5,478 nt of DNA. It comes from an uncultured Pseudomonadota bacterium (lineage in GTDB: Bacteria > Lernaellota > Lernaellaia > Lernaellales > Lernaellaceae). Position numbers and translations under genes: made by a program. The stretch spans positions 1 to 5,478 of the forward strand of contig CALBTQ010000027.1 in assembly GCA_937967875.1 (NCBI GenBank), in the 5' to 3' direction. The notes under the pieces are model-generated. The model saw nothing but the letters and a program-made list of their open reading frames with translations. It was not told the DNA's origin and ran no database searches. Positions 1 to 5,407 of this stretch are shown one piece after another (positions within the stretch are counted from its first letter, which is position 1; the number at the start of each line of letters is the position of its first letter).

Positions 1-45
1 CCACCGAGATCTACACTCTTTCCCTACACGACGCTCTTCCGATCT
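1..45 (+). other. Illumina TruSeq/P5 adapter (contaminant)
   Basis: The first 45 bases match the 3' part of the Illumina P5/TruSeq universal adapter as I know it, ending in the diagnostic GCTCTTCCGATCT. The same 45 bases occur as an exact reverse complement at the other end of the window. This is synthetic sequence left by untrimmed reads and carries no biology. Translating the reverse strand out of the neighbouring gene into the adapter gives a GRASCRERV tail, a peptide signature typical of adapter-contaminated database entries. Confidence 0.98.
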
Positions 46-46
46 G

Positions 47-880
47 GCGCACGGCGACCGGGCGGAGGGCCTGATCGGCGGGCGGCTGGCGTCGATGTTG
101 GGCTTCCTCGACTTTTTCCATCCGCTGCGCATGCGCGACAACGTGCGCGAGACGGTGGCCGACCTGATGTGGCTCACCCGCGCGGTGCAAAACCTCAACA
201 CGATGGACGTCATTCCCAACAACAACGGCGACGGCATTCCCGATTTCGACACCGAACACATTTACTACTTCGCCATTTCGCTGCACGCGATCCTCGGCGG
301 CACGTTCGCCGCGCTGGAAGACAACATCGACGCCTTCGTGATGAACGTGGCCGGCGCGAAGCTCACCGGCGTTGCGCTGGAAGGTCCGCTGATGGGCTGG
401 ATCGTATGGCTCGCCGAATTCGGCGACTACCTGCTGCCGGACATGGAATTCACCGAGTTCGTCTGGCTGGTCGGCGGCATGTATCAGCACGTGCTGGACG
501 CGGGCGACCCGGTGAATTTCCTGCCCCACGTCAACGGCGAGCCGCTGCCGGGATTGGAGGGACATCATCCCTACGTGTTGCAACAGGGCGCGAGCGACGA
601 CTTTATCGTCGGCGGCATGAGCGGGGCGTACTACTGCCGCGCGGGCGGGTGGCCGCAATTCGAGCCGTACGTGTGGGACGTGGGGCACGTCGAGCACGTG
701 TGCTGTCCGCGCGTCGGCTCGGGATTTTACCAATTCGACACGGCCAACCACCTGATGTTCCTCATGCCCGAAACGGACCTGGGTGCGGCCTCGCGCGAGC
801 AGGCGTTCCATTTCCTGGACACGCACCTGGCGACCGGCGAAGCGGAGATCATCAACCCGCTGTGCGCCACGTGCCGCTGA
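47..880 (+). CDS. Alpha/beta-hydrolase-like protein, 5'-truncated C-terminal part
   Basis: This is the last 277 codons of a longer gene. The frame is open right up to the adapter junction. The first ATG in frame (base 95) has no convincing ribosome binding site, so I treat the gene as cut by the contig end. Numbering from that Met, the region DGIPDFDTEHIYY (about 46-58) followed by A60-I-S62-L-H64 and an alanine/glycine-rich helix has the layout of an alpha/beta-hydrolase nucleophile elbow. The expected G-x-S-x-G is degenerate (A-I-S-L-H). Downstream, QQGASDDFIV (163-172) matches the position of the acid residue (D168 or D169), and DTANH (215-219) gives a candidate catalytic His219. The family assignment is by motif order and overall feel, not by a search. 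If the elbow is functional the protein may be an esterase or lipase; the loss of both glycines could equally mean a non-catalytic member. The true N-terminus, and any signal peptide, is not in the window. Codon use is strongly GC-rich, like the next gene. Confidence 0.6.
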   Translation, partial: AHGDRAEGLIGGRLASMLGFLDFFHPLRMRDNVRETVADLMWLTRAVQNLNTMDVIPNNNGDGIPDFDTEHIYYFAISLHAILGGTFAALEDNIDAFVMNVAGAKLTGVALEGPLMGWIVWLAEFGDYLLPDMEFTEFVWLVGGMYQHVLDAGDPVNFLPHVNGEPLPGLEGHHPYVLQQGASDDFIVGGMSGAYYCRAGGWPQFEPYVWDVGHVEHVCCPRVGSGFYQFDTANHLMFLMPETDLGAASREQAFHFLDTHLATGEAEIINPLCATCR

Positions 881-904
881 GGATCTTGCCGCCGCGCCCG
901 ATCG

Positions 905-919
905 CCCTTAGGTTAAGGG
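905..919. other. Small inverted repeat between the hydrolase-like and DUF2461 genes
   Basis: CCCTTA, GGT, TAAGGG form a perfect 6-bp inverted repeat with a 3-base centre in the 61-base gap after the hydrolase-like stop. No T-run follows on the + strand, so it is not a standard intrinsic terminator for that gene. It could be a weak hairpin or an operator-like dyad ahead of the DUF2461 gene. A short dyad like this can also occur by chance. Confidence 0.25.
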
Positions 920-941
920 AAACCCAAACGGGAGAGGCGCG

Positions 942-1634
942 ATGGCGACGTTCGAGGGCTTCGACAAGCAAACGCTGAAGTTCTTCCGCGAGCTGAACAA
1001 GCACAACGACAAACCGTGGTTCACCGAGCACAAGGGCGATTACGAGCGCTACGTGCTGGCCCCGGCGCAGGGTTTCGTCACGGCGATGGGCGCCAAGCTG
1101 GCGACGATCGCGCCGGGCGTGCAGGCGATCCCCAAGATCAACAAGTCGATCTTCCGCATCTACCGCGACACGCGTTTCTCCAAGGACAAGACGCCCTACA
1201 AGCCGTATGTGTCGATGCTGTTCTGGGAAGGCCCGCTGGCCAAGGACGAGAATTCGGCCTTCTACTTCCACCTCGAGCCCGAGGCGATTTGGGTCGGCAG
1301 CGGCATCTGGATGTTCTCCAAGCGCATTCTGGAGGCGTACCGGCAGGCGGTGCTGCACCCGGTGCACGGCGAGGCTCTCGCCGAGGCGCTGGCCAAGGTG
1401 CGCCGGCGCGGTTACGAGATCGGCGGGCGGCGCAAGAAGCGCGTGCCGCACGGCTTCGACCCGGCGCATCCGCGCGCCGAGCTGCTGCTGCACGACGGCC
1501 TGTATGCGGGCGCGCAGACGGCGGTGCCCGACGAGCTGTTTTCGCCCCGGATCGTCGACTGGGCCTTCAAGCACTTCAAGAAGACCCTCGAGCTGCACCA
1601 GTGGCTGACCGCGCTGGTCGAGCGTTCGGCGTAG
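942..1634 (+). CDS. DUF2461 / TIGR02453 family protein
   Basis: This is a complete 230-residue protein, about the usual length for the DUF2461 (TIGR02453) family, whose biochemical role is not established. Family hallmarks are visible in order. The N-terminal F-x-x-x-L-x-x-x-N-D-K-x-W-F block with a following K-x-x-Y-E (about residues 15-35) comes first. Next is the very characteristic IFRIYRDTRFSKDKTPYK (70-87). Then come FYFHLEPE (107-114) and the G-S-G-I-W segment (119-123), where members usually read G-x-G-x-W. I see no signal peptide or membrane segment, so it is probably cytoplasmic. The start is supported by GGAGAGG at 931-937, four bases before the ATG. The only other ATGs near the 5' end lie inside the conserved region. 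It follows the hydrolase-like gene by 61 bases on the same strand and could be co-transcribed, though the dyad at 905-919 leaves this open. Base composition is very GC-rich with G/C-ending codons. Confidence 0.93.
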   Translation: MATFEGFDKQTLKFFRELNKHNDKPWFTEHKGDYERYVLAPAQGFVTAMGAKLATIAPGVQAIPKINKSIFRIYRDTRFSKDKTPYKPYVSMLFWEGPLAKDENSAFYFHLEPEAIWVGSGIWMFSKRILEAYRQAVLHPVHGEALAEALAKVRRRGYEIGGRRKKRVPHGFDPAHPRAELLLHDGLYAGAQTAVPDELFSPRIVDWAFKHFKKTLELHQWLTALVERSA

Positions 1635-1644
1635 TCAATTTCGA

Positions 1645-1660
1645 ATTCGGAATGCCGAAT
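1645..1660. other. Short inverted repeat after the DUF2461 gene
   Basis: ATTCGG, AATG, CCGAAT form a 6-bp inverted repeat with a 4-base loop, 11 bases after the DUF2461 stop codon. There is no T-run, so termination is doubtful. Its ATTCGG/CCGAAT words resemble the GGAAATTC words of the repeat region further right, so it may be a stray fragment of the same repeat family. Confidence 0.25.
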
Positions 1661-1737
1661 GCGGAAGACGGAACTTCACGGTTATTTGAGCGAGCATAAC
1701 AGGGGACGACCAGACGCCCGTCGTGATATCGTTTAAT

Positions 1738-1766
1738 ATGACGTTGCCCAGTGAATTTGGTATAAT
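1738..1766 (+). promoter_or_regulatory. Sigma-70-type promoter with extended -10
   Basis: A perfect TATAAT lies at 1761-1766, preceded by TG at 1758-1759 (extended -10, TGGTATAAT). A 4-of-6 match to TTGACA (ATGACG, 1738-1743) sits exactly 17 bases upstream of the -10. Transcription would begin near 1772-1774, leaving a leader of about 40 bases before the small ORF at 1813. The box stands out because the sequence just to the left is GC-rich. It is a sequence prediction only. Confidence 0.6.
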
Positions 1767-1812
1767 CGGCTGCCTGCTGCGATGGCAATCCACCTTTACC
1801 AGGGAACGACAG

Positions 1813-1980
1813 ATGAATAAACTGGCGCTGGGCGTATCGATTGGGTTTGCCGGCGGAGCGGTCTTTGGGATCATCGCCGGCGTGTTGTCCGACAACTTCG
1901 CAGTATGGCTGGCCGTCGGCGGCGGCTGCGGGATGGCCCTGGGCTCGGCCATCGGCGGCCTGCTCTCGCGCCAGGGATAA
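1813..1980 (+). CDS. Small glycine-zipper membrane protein (55 aa)
   Basis: A 55-residue ORF starts at ATG 1813, with AGGGAA at 1801-1806 in good position as a ribosome binding site. An in-frame ATG at 1723 exists but lies upstream of the predicted promoter and lacks a site, so I prefer 1813. Two hydrophobic stretches (about residues 4-25 and 29-51) are separated by a short S-D-N turn, predicting a helical hairpin in the inner membrane. Both helices carry a regular GxxxG ladder: glycines at 7, 11, 15, 19 and 23, and at 36, 40, 44 and 48. Such glycine zippers allow tight helix packing and oligomer formation in other proteins. The C-terminus is S-R-Q-G, and the last codons plus the stop fall inside a 16-bp tandem duplication. 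It appears to be transcribed alone. I do not recognise a specific family; function is unknown, and options range from a small membrane scaffold to a pore-forming or toxin-like peptide. Confidence 0.72.
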   Translation: MNKLALGVSIGFAGGAVFGIIAGVLSDNFAVWLAVGGGCGMALGSAIGGLLSRQG

Positions 1981-2000
1981 TCCCCGCCAGGGATAATCCC
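1969..2000 (+). repeat. Perfect 16-bp tandem duplication across the stop codon
   Basis: CGCCAGGGATAATCCC occurs twice with no gap, at 1969-1984 and 1985-2000. The first copy encodes the last residues (R-Q-G) and the TAA of the small membrane protein; the second copy is non-coding. Losing or gaining a copy would leave the protein unchanged. The duplication is perfect, which suggests it arose recently. Confidence 0.9.
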
Positions 2001-2003
2001 TGG
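1987..2003. other. Perfect 17-bp palindrome, possible hairpin
   Basis: CCAGGGAT, a central A, then ATCCCTGG form a perfect inverted repeat within and just past the second 16-bp copy. As RNA it could fold into a 6-bp GC-rich stem with an ATAAT loop, six bases after the stop codon of the small membrane protein. No T-run follows on the + strand, so it is a weak terminator candidate. It might instead protect the 3' end of the transcript or serve as a protein-binding dyad. Confidence 0.5.
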
Positions 2004-2014
2004 ACCTATGTATT

Positions 2015-2052
2015 GGGAAATTCGGGAAATTCCGGAAATCCTGGCGGAAATC
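2015..2052 (+). repeat. First GGAAATYC-type short repeat array
   Basis: Consecutive units read GGGAAATTC, GGGAAATTCC and GGAAATCC, then after a four-base break GGAAATC. The core word GGAAAT and its orientation are the same as in the larger array at 2230-2300, so the two probably belong to one element. Confidence 0.75.
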
Positions 2053-2098
2053 GATGCGAATGGGTGTCGGTAAAAGCACGCGAGGCAAAAACTGAATC

Positions 2099-2143
2099 GC
2101 TTGGCTCGGCCGGGCTGTTCCAAAGGCCCAGCCCTCGCCAAGC
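2099..2143. other. Two-part stem-loop in the repeat region
   Basis: GCTTGGC (2099-2105) pairs with GCCAAGC (2137-2143), and inside it GGGCTG (2112-2117) pairs with CAGCCC (2129-2134). This leaves an asymmetric internal loop and an 11-base apical loop. It could be the folded core of a REP-like element. On the - strand a T5 run (2087-2091) follows the stem after about seven bases, so it might also act as a weak terminator for the leftward protease-lipoprotein transcript. Neither role is shown. Confidence 0.45.
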
Positions 2144-2189
2144 AACAAAGAAGCAAGAAGGGGATGCTCTTGACTTGCGCGGTTATGGG

Positions 2190-2235
2190 TGTCCCCGGAA
2201 ATCCAGAAGAATTTCTATATACTGTCCCCGGAAAT
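2190..2235 (+). repeat. Pair of TGTCCCCGGAAAT direct repeats
   Basis: The 13-base word TGTCCCCGGAAAT occurs at 2190-2202 and again at 2223-2235, in the same orientation and 33 bases apart. The second copy is preceded by TATATAC. From memory, similar words (tatactgtccccgg) recur between genes in many deltaproteobacterial-type assemblies, often near Y1/RAYT transposases. I cannot verify that here. The repeat itself is directly visible. Confidence 0.7.
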
Positions 2236-2300
2236 TCGGAAATTCGGAAATTTCCGGAAATCCGGAAATCCGGAAAACGAAAAATCCCCGGAAAATCCCC
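2230..2300 (+). repeat. Second GGAAATYC short repeat array
   Basis: Tandem units from 2230 to 2279 read GGAAATTC, GGAAATTC, GGAAATTTCC, GGAAATCC, GGAAATCC and GGAAAACG. They are followed by a direct repeat of AAAATCCCC at 2281-2289 and 2292-2300. The one 10-base unit creates two overlapping 12-base palindromes, CGGAAATTTCCG (2245-2256) and ATTTCCGGAAAT (2250-2261). The array ends 26 bases from the lipoprotein stop codon. Confidence 0.85.
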
Positions 2301-2326
2301 AAACGACGGGCAAATGAGATATTCGA

Positions 2327-2923
2327 TCAATACATCGACACCGGCGGATCATGCGTAACGCAAATATCCTCCAGAATATCTTCATGACCGGCATTGTCGC
2401 TGGCGATCAACCGGGCGCAATATTCTCCCGCAGCGGTGGCAAACGGATCATAATCCGGGGCAAAAACGTATGTTGTCCAAAAAGTTATCGGGTTGTCACA
2501 GTCATCCACATCATAGATGTCGCCATCGGTTTCAAGATCACTCCAATCGCCACAGGGCTCGAAAATAGATGGCATATCCAATAGACAGAACTCTCCTTCC
2601 GGCGCAAGGTCGTTGTTGGGATCGCATACCGAAAAATATAATTTACTCATCCAATAATAGTTCATATCGACGCCTTGTTGCAACTCAGTCGGATTTGGCT
2701 CCCAATAAGCGTTGCTGATTCTTGGCGAAACACCATCGTCGATCGTATCGTCGTCGGATGTGTCATCGTCGGACGTATCGTCATCGATTGCATCATCATC
2801 GGTTGCGTCGTCGTCATTATCATCATCCGTTGAATTGTCGTCATTATCGTCGTCGTCATCGCAGTAGGTAAAAGCGAAGACGAGTAGACAAAGGATGAGG
2901 AGAAGATAATATGGATATTTCAT
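2327..2923 (-). CDS. Putative lipoprotein with Asp-rich stalk and Cys-rich domain
   Basis: This 198-residue exported protein starts at the complement of 2921-2923, with AAGGAG seven bases upstream. Residues 1-20 are a signal sequence (M-K-Y-P-Y-Y, then a Leu/Ile/Val/Phe core) ending at Cys21. The box before it, F-T-Y-C, departs from the usual L-[AS]-[GA]-C, so lipid attachment is likely but not certain. Residues 22-64 are a stalk with 27 Asp in 43 residues, including five exact DDDxx pentads (37-61). Such a stalk could be an extended, highly negative spacer or could bind calcium; both are inference. Residues 65-198 form a compact domain opening with ISNAYWEPNP and containing six cysteines (three possible disulfides), probably beta-rich. 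I do not recognise a named domain. The gene lies 15 bases after the protease gene on the same strand, so co-transcription is likely and a shared role at the cell envelope is plausible. Composition is intermediate (31 G/C of 60 at 2341-2400). Confidence 0.82.
   Translation of the reverse strand: MKYPYYLLLILCLLVFAFTYCDDDDDNDDNSTDDDNDDDATDDDAIDDDTSDDDTSDDDTIDDGVSPRISNAYWEPNPTELQQGVDMNYYWMSKLYFSVCDPNNDLAPEGEFCLLDMPSIFEPCGDWSDLETDGDIYDVDDCDNPITFWTTYVFAPDYDPFATAAGEYCARLIASDNAGHEDILEDICVTHDPPVSMY
2741..2815 (-). repeat. Five 15-bp minisatellite units encoding DDDxx
   Basis: Inside the lipoprotein stalk, five consecutive 15-bp units encode DDDAT, DDDAI, DDDTS, DDDTS and DDDTI. On the + strand each unit ends in three (G/A)TC triplets. 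The Asp codons mix GAC and GAT, so the units have diverged at synonymous sites while keeping the amino-acid pattern. This points to selection on the protein rather than a fresh duplication. Copy number could vary between strains. Confidence 0.85.
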
Positions 2924-2930
2924 GGCATTT

Positions 2931-2936
2931 CTCCTT
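2931..2936 (-). promoter_or_regulatory. Ribosome binding site for the lipoprotein, in the 15-base gap
   Basis: The complement reads AAGGAG, seven bases before the lipoprotein ATG and just past the protease stop codon (2939-2941). A strong site packed into so short a gap indicates that both genes are read from one mRNA, with the lipoprotein translated by reinitiation or by its own loading. There is no room for a separate promoter in the gap, though one inside the end of the protease gene cannot be excluded. Confidence 0.8.
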
Positions 2937-2938
2937 AT

Positions 2939-5368
2939 TTATCGATATAGCAGGTATCTATTGTCATCTTCATCAACATCATTCCTTGGTCCTTCAACAT
3001 CATTTCGGTCAAGATCTTCCCAGAAATATGAGATCCATACTCTTAAAGTCCTGCCAGAAGGAATATATGTTGAAGTTACTTCCAACTTATAGCTATAATC
3101 ACTAATAAAATCCGGGAAATAGCTTTCATTACTATCAAATATGTAGTGAATTTTTTGATCATCGTTGCTGTCTTTTGCTATTACAGTTACCCAATTAAAT
3201 AGTCCAATTTTTCTTTTTACGTTAGATGTTATTTGAGATTTCATTGATTGTAGATTGGAAGCCGGTTCAATCCACCATAGAGCAATTTTTAGCAATTTTA
3301 CATCACTAGGGATCGGTGGATTGGCGCCAAGGGCGCCTTCATTAAGCTTTATTGTATATGTCTGGTTATTTTGATTAAAATCAACATGTGTAGTATACCA
3401 CCGGTAAGGATTATCCATTCCTGCTTCGATGGGCAGCCTCATCCTCAGTCGGCCGGAACCATATACATTAGAGAAGCTATCCATTCCACATTGGGCGTCA
3501 GGAATACACGGCGACTCATTTCGTCGATCACCAAAGTTGAGGAGGTTAACAAATAATCTACCAGGTTCACCCGCGACACCGGTACCAAATTGCCAGACAC
3601 CCCAATCAAGTAAAATTGCAGCAGCACCAGATACAACTGGAGTTGCGGCACTAGTCCCCCCGAAACCATCCGCTTTATAATCATTATCATATTTTGGCAT
3701 TAACATGACGTTTGTGGGAGCAACTATATCCGGCTTTATTCGGCCTCCGGCAGGTCCGGCACCACTGTAAGACATGACATTTCCAGTCAGACGAAAATTA
3801 TTACTGTTATTTGGATCGTCGTTGGATGCATCATACGCACCTACCGAAAACGCTCCTCTGGCAGTACTTGGCGCTGTTACAGTTGGCGGGCATGGACAAT
3901 ACGAATCATTAAAATTACCGGCTGCGACTGAAACAAAAACTCCAGAATTAAATACATTGTCAACAGATAGGGAGATGGAATCAATGCCCCATTGTTGCTC
4001 GATTGTGGCACAATACGGGATTGGGTCGCCGTTACAATATCTTCCACCGTTACTTGACATGGAAAGGTTAATTATATCTACGGAATAACCATCTTGAACG
4101 CCGTATGTAAGATTAATTGCCTGTTCAAGAGCCATAATAAATTCATCTTCTTCCTCAGCGCTTATCAGGCATAACTCAGATTCCGGCGCCATGCCAGTTC
4201 GGTTTAGTTTTTGAGTAGGTGTGGTATATTGGGTATCTTGATTATCTGTTAAATCAGCAGCTATTATTCCCGCTACATGGGTCATGTGCTCTTTTAGTTG
4301 ACCAGTACCTAAGGCAAGTTCATCTTCTATACAATACTCCTGATCAATACAATTATACAATAATACAATTCTATCAGATATATCATCATCCCCATTGTTA
4401 TCATCCTCGAATGCCGGATGATTTAAATCATATAATACCTGTATATTTTTATCTATTACTGCAACTAGAATGCTGCTTGCCCCTGGATAGCTGTCGGTAG
4501 CCCGATCTCCTTCAAAACTTACTTGATTTTGATCAATTAGCCTTGTTCGGCGGAAGTATTCAGCCTGTGTAACTTTACGTAGGTGTGTTGCATAAATATC
4601 ACTAGCAGGAATGAGTTGTTTATTTAATTCAATCAGGAATATATCGGGTTGTTTTGCCAAATTAAGCAAATCCCCAATTTTCATTTCAACACTTATTGCA
4701 TTGATAATCCAGAACTGTTTTTCAATCTCTCCCCCAACAGACTTTATATTACGAACAAGATCTTCTTGAAAAGTGCTAAAAAGTTGTTTTCTTTGCTCAA
4801 TTGCTTCGATACGAGAGATTTGAGCTTCCATAACAAGTTCAGGCAATTCTGAAAATAAACTCCAAGGAACTTTTGGCAACGTAAGAACCGGCTGCTGTTT
4901 TAATTGAATAATAAATTTTTCGACATCATCAGGAGAGCGAGAGTTAAGATAACCAAGCAAATCAGTTGTAATTGGTAAAGTATCATCAAATTTGTTTTCT
5001 TGCTCAATAACATAATCCTGATTTGTGCTATTGACACTTTCTGGTTTTACTTTTGCAATTATTGTTTTCGTTATTGATGTGCTGTCATCAACAGAATATG
5101 AAATATGTTCTTCTACAAATCTAGAACCATCTGGAAGAATTCCAACGTCTTTATAGAAATGAATATTATTTTGATCATCAACATAATAGGGTGAGCCATA
5201 AATGGATTCGTCCACAATACTTCCCGATGAATCAAACACTTTTTCGTGAAAATATACAACATGGCCATTCTCAATTGAAGAAAAATCCATGATGTCTGAA
5301 GAAATAAAAAAGAGAGAAACGACAAAAATTCCGATAATGGATATGACAGTCGTAAGCCGATTTCTCAT
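2939..5368 (-). CDS. Exported S8 subtilisin-family serine protease with propeptide
   Basis: This is an 809-residue protease. Residues 8-24 form a hydrophobic signal or anchor segment. Residues 25-145 are a beta-rich region I do not recognise. About 148-250 look like an inhibitor-type propeptide (FIIQLKQ near 152, WIINAIS at 220-226, PDIFLIELN at 241-249). The catalytic domain runs from about 298 to 640. It shows Asp306 in VAVID-K-N, His361 in H-M-T-H-V-A-G, NLSMSS (434-439), the oxyanion Asn485 in AAGN, KPDIVAP (545-551) and Ser573 in GTSAATP. The triad is complete, but the usual D-[ST]-G and H-G-T-H motifs are altered. After about 645 follows a beta-sandwich-like C-terminal region with LKIALWWIEP (693-702), as in many secreted subtilases. 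Eight of nine cysteines lie in close pairs (340/346, 445/453, 491/493, 621/627), fitting an oxidising compartment. DDNNGDDD (322-329) is a possible calcium loop. A weak AAGGG lies 11 bases before the ATG. The gene is much more AT-rich than those on the left. It is probably the first gene of an operon with the lipoprotein. Confidence 0.92.
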   Translation of the reverse strand: MRNRLTTVISIIGIFVVSLFFISSDIMDFSSIENGHVVYFHEKVFDSSGSIVDESIYGSPYYVDDQNNIHFYKDVGILPDGSRFVEEHISYSVDDSTSITKTIIAKVKPESVNSTNQDYVIEQENKFDDTLPITTDLLGYLNSRSPDDVEKFIIQLKQQPVLTLPKVPWSLFSELPELVMEAQISRIEAIEQRKQLFSTFQEDLVRNIKSVGGEIEKQFWIINAISVEMKIGDLLNLAKQPDIFLIELNKQLIPASDIYATHLRKVTQAEYFRRTRLIDQNQVSFEGDRATDSYPGASSILVAVIDKNIQVLYDLNHPAFEDDNNGDDDISDRIVLLYNCIDQEYCIEDELALGTGQLKEHMTHVAGIIAADLTDNQDTQYTTPTQKLNRTGMAPESELCLISAEEEDEFIMALEQAINLTYGVQDGYSVDIINLSMSSNGGRYCNGDPIPYCATIEQQWGIDSISLSVDNVFNSGVFVSVAAGNFNDSYCPCPPTVTAPSTARGAFSVGAYDASNDDPNNSNNFRLTGNVMSYSGAGPAGGRIKPDIVAPTNVMLMPKYDNDYKADGFGGTSAATPVVSGAAAILLDWGVWQFGTGVAGEPGRLFVNLLNFGDRRNESPCIPDAQCGMDSFSNVYGSGRLRMRLPIEAGMDNPYRWYTTHVDFNQNNQTYTIKLNEGALGANPPIPSDVKLLKIALWWIEPASNLQSMKSQITSNVKRKIGLFNWVTVIAKDSNDDQKIHYIFDSNESYFPDFISDYSYKLEVTSTYIPSGRTLRVWISYFWEDLDRNDVEGPRNDVDEDDNRYLLYR

Positions 5369-5407
5369 TCTATTAGTATCCCTTAACGATTAAGCTCTCC
5401 TAACGCG

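Larger units (their letters stand above)
1981..2326. other. Gene-free, repeat-rich spacer between convergent genes
   Basis: This 346-base stretch separates the rightward small membrane gene from the leftward lipoprotein gene. Reading frames through it are low-complexity translations of short repeats without start signals, so I call no gene here. It holds, in order, the second copy of the 16-bp duplication, the 17-bp palindrome, a first GGAAATYC-type array (2015-2052), a two-part stem-loop (2099-2143), two TGTCCCCGGAAAT copies (2190 and 2223) and a second array (2230-2300). The whole resembles a dispersed non-coding repeat, possibly of the REP type moved by RAYT-like transposases. No transposase is present, and the mobility idea is inference. 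Confidence 0.6.

Noticed and set aside
11..1598. Long reverse-strand open frames opposite the two GC-rich genes
   Set aside because: They are expected by-products of high GC. Their translations are Arg/Ala/His-rich, one runs into the adapter, and the forward frames carry recognisable motifs.
1706..1724. ACGAC...GTCGT inverted repeat as a terminator for the DUF2461 gene
   Set aside because: The stem is only five base pairs with a nine-base loop and no T-run, within chance expectation.
1723..1812. Longer N-terminal form of the small membrane protein starting at 1723
   Set aside because: The ATG lies upstream of the predicted promoter, has no ribosome site, and the extra 30 residues do not resemble the hydrophobic core. 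The 1813 start has AGGGAA in place.
2170..2223. TTGACT (2170-2175) and TATACT (2218-2223) as a promoter in the repeat region
   Set aside because: They are 42 bases apart, far outside the 16-18 base spacing of a sigma-70 promoter, and no gene follows on that strand.
2015..2300. Possible CRISPR array
   Set aside because: The repeated words are only 8-10 bases, mostly back to back, with no unique spacers of regular length and no cas genes.
1635..2387. Open frames on both strands through the repeat-rich spacer
   Set aside because: Their translations merely repeat short words from the GGAAATYC arrays, lack credible ribosome sites, and overlap the real small gene or the lipoprotein end.
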